Part shown: piece by piece, positions 61,284 to 64,000 of the stretch | Position numbering within the stretch: the stretch's first letter is position 1 | Layout: each line of letters opens with the position of its first letter | Source of the DNA: Globodera rostochiensis | Taxonomy: Eukaryota > Nematoda > Chromadorea > Rhabditida > Heteroderidae | DNA: 64,000 bases | Direction of reading: 5' to 3' | NCBI GenBank assembly: GCA_018350325.1 | Contig: JAEVLN010000001.1 | Coordinates: forward strand, 5,919,254-5,983,253 | Position numbers and translations under genes: made by a program | Notes under the pieces: model-generated | What the model was told of the DNA's origin: nothing | The model's database searches: none | Seen by the model: only the letters and a program-made list of their open reading frames with translations

Positions 61284-64000
61284 TCATGGCGGCGTCATCG
61301 TCGAGACGTGTCCCGTCAGCACACAAATGTGCTCCTCCCCGTCTGCGGACGACGGCTCCTCCCCTTCCAAATCCGACGCGTTGCCTTCGCTTGGTGTGCT
61401 CGCTGAACGACACTTGGCCACTTTCAGCACCACGAGGCTGAACAGCAAATTCCATCAGAAGCACAACGTCCCTGAACATATTCTTACGAGTCTCGTCCGA
61501 CCAGTTTGTACAGCTTCGACGGGTCGTTCAGGTCTTGAGTGACTGCACCGTTGAAGAATGACTTGCCCTAAAACAGTTTCAGAATGTTCGCTTCACGTCA
61601 ATTCACAAATTAACCCAAGTACTCCCCCCCCCCTCCCGCCCACCAGCCAATGTCCCCACGATTAAAACGTCCGTACCACGACCCCGTGTTTGTGAAAAGC
61701 GAGCACCGAATCGGACAGGGGAATGGCATAGTCCAGGTTGAAGTCGAAAGTGAAGGACGTTTGCATCAAGTCCGTGTTCTTCTCCGTCCCGTTGAAGTCC
61801 GTGATGAGTATCTTAACGAAGCCACTCATCATCTACCGAGTCCATATACGTGCCCAATTTAGACTTGGTTGTTATGAGCGATGAACAGAGTTTCTTTGTC
61901 CAATTGCCTCAGCGTAACAACATTTTCCAACTTTTCACGCCACCGCCAAATCGTGCGGAGACTGCTCGTCGACCTCGGAGATGCCATGGGCCCTCCACGT
62001 TGCCACGTTCCCATTTCATCGTCTGACGAACAGTCACCGAACAGTCCCGCGGAGTACAGATCGTTAAGGTTGTTGGTGGCACTGTCACTTCCGTTGAAGT
62101 CCACAAGTTGGAGCTCGAATTTGTCTTTTTGGGGTTTGCTCCTCAGCTCACGCAACAATTCTTGGGCAGTGCCAACCGGGGAAGTGAGCACCCGGGAGAT
62201 TCCAATGCAAACCTTTACAAAATCAACGGAAATGGACGCATTTAAGTAAAACGAACGACGATTTTTTGATACCATTGGTAAATCCGAGTTCGCAGTACCG
62301 GATCTGAAGACCAAATTGAATGGTTTGTGCGCGTGTTGAAGGTCGGTGTAGGGCGTGTTCAGCTTGTCCAGTTGAAGCCGCTTAAGATGGACAAAGCGCG
62401 ACAACGGTTCATACCATTGGAACAAAAGCACTATACACAGAGAGAGAGAAAGCGGTGGATTAATCGCTTCTGACGCGTGTCAGACAAATTGCTTAATTGC
62501 TTGGATTTGAGCAAGAACATTCCAAAATCATGGGCTTTCAACAAAAGATCAATACCAAAAACAAATTGATCAATTCACCGACCGGCGTGAGGAACAGCGC
62601 AACAAAGGTAAAGATTTTCGTTGTTGATGCTCCTCTCCACAGTGCACTGATAACAATCCCTGAATTTTCGACATTAATATATTATAAATGGCAATTCTGA
62701 AGCAGTTCCGTTGTCTACGGACCGTGTCTCCGGCATTCTTAGTGTGCTGAGCAGAGACTTCGGTTTCAGTTTCTGTGACAATTTGTCAATCGATTTGGCC
62801 AACTTTTGTGTGATCAGCTCATGCTGGAAGAGCTGCAACATTTCATGTCTGTACAGGTAGGGCGTCTTCCCCTGCAGCGCGGTCAGTGTGTCGTTGACGA
62901 CGTAAAGCCAAGTGCAGCGGCGCTCGTGGAGCTTAACATTGTTTGGGAATGGCGTGGTTCAAAGGGGGGGGGGGGGTGAAAGCGTACTTGGACAAGTGCC
63001 TCCTCCTCCGAGGTGAAGTGACTGAGATCCATCGCAAAAATGCCCTGTTCGGCTCCGATGATCATGAACTGTTTTCTGTTGGCCGGGTGGAACCATTGAG
63101 CGCAGCAATTCACACGAATTGAAGTCCGATGCAAAACGGAGACAAAACACTGAAAAAGCACACAAAAATTATGGATTTTTTTTCAACAGAACAAAAAACA
63201 AAAAAAACAAAACGAACAGCGCCCATTGTGACTTGCGGAGTTGGTACCTAATGAAAAAATGTTGAAAAAATGCCAAAGAGAAGGGGCAACCATGCCGAAG
63301 CAACAAGTCATTGGACGGGACTGGAAAGGCTGGTGGTTGTGGTGTCGACTCGGCCAATGACAGCCCCGCGTGTAGAGAGGGACATTTGTGGGAGAAAACA
63401 CTTCAACAAAAAGGCCATTTTGTCACAAAAAATATTTTTAAAAAAAACCGACTTGACATTTGCATGTTGACCATTGACGTAGACTTTGAACGCAATTTGA
63501 TCCATCGACTTCTAAACGACTCGTCAATGCGTGCGAGCAGTCTGCTGGGCTTCAACTGAGCGGTTGTCGGCTGTTCGCTTGCCGAAGAAATTGGCCTTTG
63601 CCCCCGGGGGAGCAAACCGCGCAAATCCCGCGGCCTTTTCATCACTCGAGCATCGCCCCCCGACGCTTTTTTCTTCTCTACCGACTGGTTCTTCTCCAGT
63701 GACTCCTCCTTGAGGAGGACGGATTCGTTCGGGTGGGCGGAATTTGTACATACCAACAGAGTGCTCTCCCCGTTCTGCTCTTCTCCTTGTGAAGCGAGAA
63801 GAGTGCGTTCACTGTGATAAGATTGCTGCTTGTCGTCCCCGTCCTCCGTGGCGTCCTACTACAAATACGTCCTCATCATCCACACCAAAATTAAGCCGCT
63901 CCTGGGAGGAAGAGGCGGAAGACGACGAAGGCGGCGTTGTCGGTGCTGGTGTGATGCCAATCATTTGCTGGTGTTGGGAGTGGACTCGTCGGCTTGGCAC
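61284..64000 (-). CDS. MAP4K (GCK-I)-like kinase, C-terminal citron-homology (CNH) domain; 5' part beyond the window
   Basis: STE20-type kinases of the MAP4K3/5 group act in stress and nutrient signalling; only the regulatory end is here. Minus-strand blocks: a Ser/Arg-rich linker (63,400-63,990), then CNH pieces CCAQWFHPANRKQFMIIGAE QGIFAMDL (one segment, ~63110), RRCTWLYVVNDTLTALQGKT (~62930), HEMLQLFQHEL and SLLSTLRMPETRSVDNGT, LLFQWYEPLSRFVHLKRLQL (~62430), VCIGISRVL, VTLRQLDKETLFIAHNNQV, TSFTFDFNLDYAIPLSDSVL AFHKHG (one segment), GKSFFNGAVTQDLNDPSKLY KLVGRDS, and a C-terminus HICVLTGHVS matching the family ILTGH end. The last intron is very short or the final frame is wrong; a stop is near 61284. 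The kinase domain would lie past 64000. Confidence 0.82.

Overview
This window is nuclear DNA from a eukaryote, and almost certainly from a nematode. Genes are split by many short introns (about 41-400 bp, commonly 45-65 bp) ending in TTTAG or TTTCAG. Genes lie close together, some only 45-150 bp apart on one strand. Recognisable orthologues include UNC-76/FEZ, Stum/SPEC3, a CKI-1-type CDK inhibitor, a nematode-style CK1/TTBK-like kinase and a two-domain galectin. Several introns in well-aligned genes start with GC instead of GT, and G/C homopolymer runs are long and frequent. I recall raised GC-AG intron use being reported for cyst nematodes (Globodera), so a plant-parasitic tylenchid is my best guess; this is inference, not proof.

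Layout. 0-2.8 kb: a fragmentary hypothetical locus flanked by two copies of a ~100-bp repeat. 2.8-5.3 kb: Vasa/PL10-like DEAD-box helicase with altered motifs. 5.5-6.5 kb: membrane-anchored orphan. 7.2-8.4 kb: monothiol glutaredoxin 3. 8.6-13.8 kb (-): exportin-7. 14.6-15.1 kb (-): orphan. 15.9-18.0 kb (-): Headcase-like protein. 19.5-20.8 kb: two hAT-like non-autonomous transposons with perfect 8-bp target duplications. 21.2-22.4 kb: CDK inhibitor. 22.4-27.2 kb: gene-poor stretch full of poly-G and poly-C. 27.2-28.6 kb: calmodulin. 29.6-30.9 kb (-): CK1/TTBK-like kinase. 31.6-35.5 kb: LINE retrotransposon whose coding frame is split by a 1,010-bp hAT-like element.

35.5-43 kb is a dense + strand block: UNC-76, actin maturation protease, Stum and mitochondrial aspartyl-tRNA synthetase. 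The last three are close enough to be an operon. 43-44.5 kb (-): NatB catalytic subunit NAA20 and a small membrane protein. 44.6-46.9 kb: 22-bp tandem repeat, then galectin. 47.1-49.0 kb (-): class III alcohol dehydrogenase with two lesions. 49.3-51.7 kb (-): CCT5. 52.5-55.1 kb: THOC5-like gene with an internal duplication. 55.3-56.5 kb: NUDT8-like Nudix hydrolase with a transposon in an intron. 57.5-58.6 kb: single-pass membrane orphan with a charged tail. 58.8-59.6 kb (-): Cu/Zn superoxide dismutase. 61.3-64 kb (-): the citron-homology end of a MAP4K-like kinase, cut by the window edge.

Most genes are housekeeping (protein folding, mRNA export, nuclear transport, redox, mitochondrial translation). 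No secreted-effector cluster is evident. The most unusual observations are a mitochondrial AspRS with no room for its usual insertion domain, a THOC5 protein built from two repeated modules, the set of hAT-like elements sharing a GC-rich palindromic module, and the lesions in the ADH gene. All exon borders were placed by eye from reading frame, splice sites and family knowledge; no database search was run.
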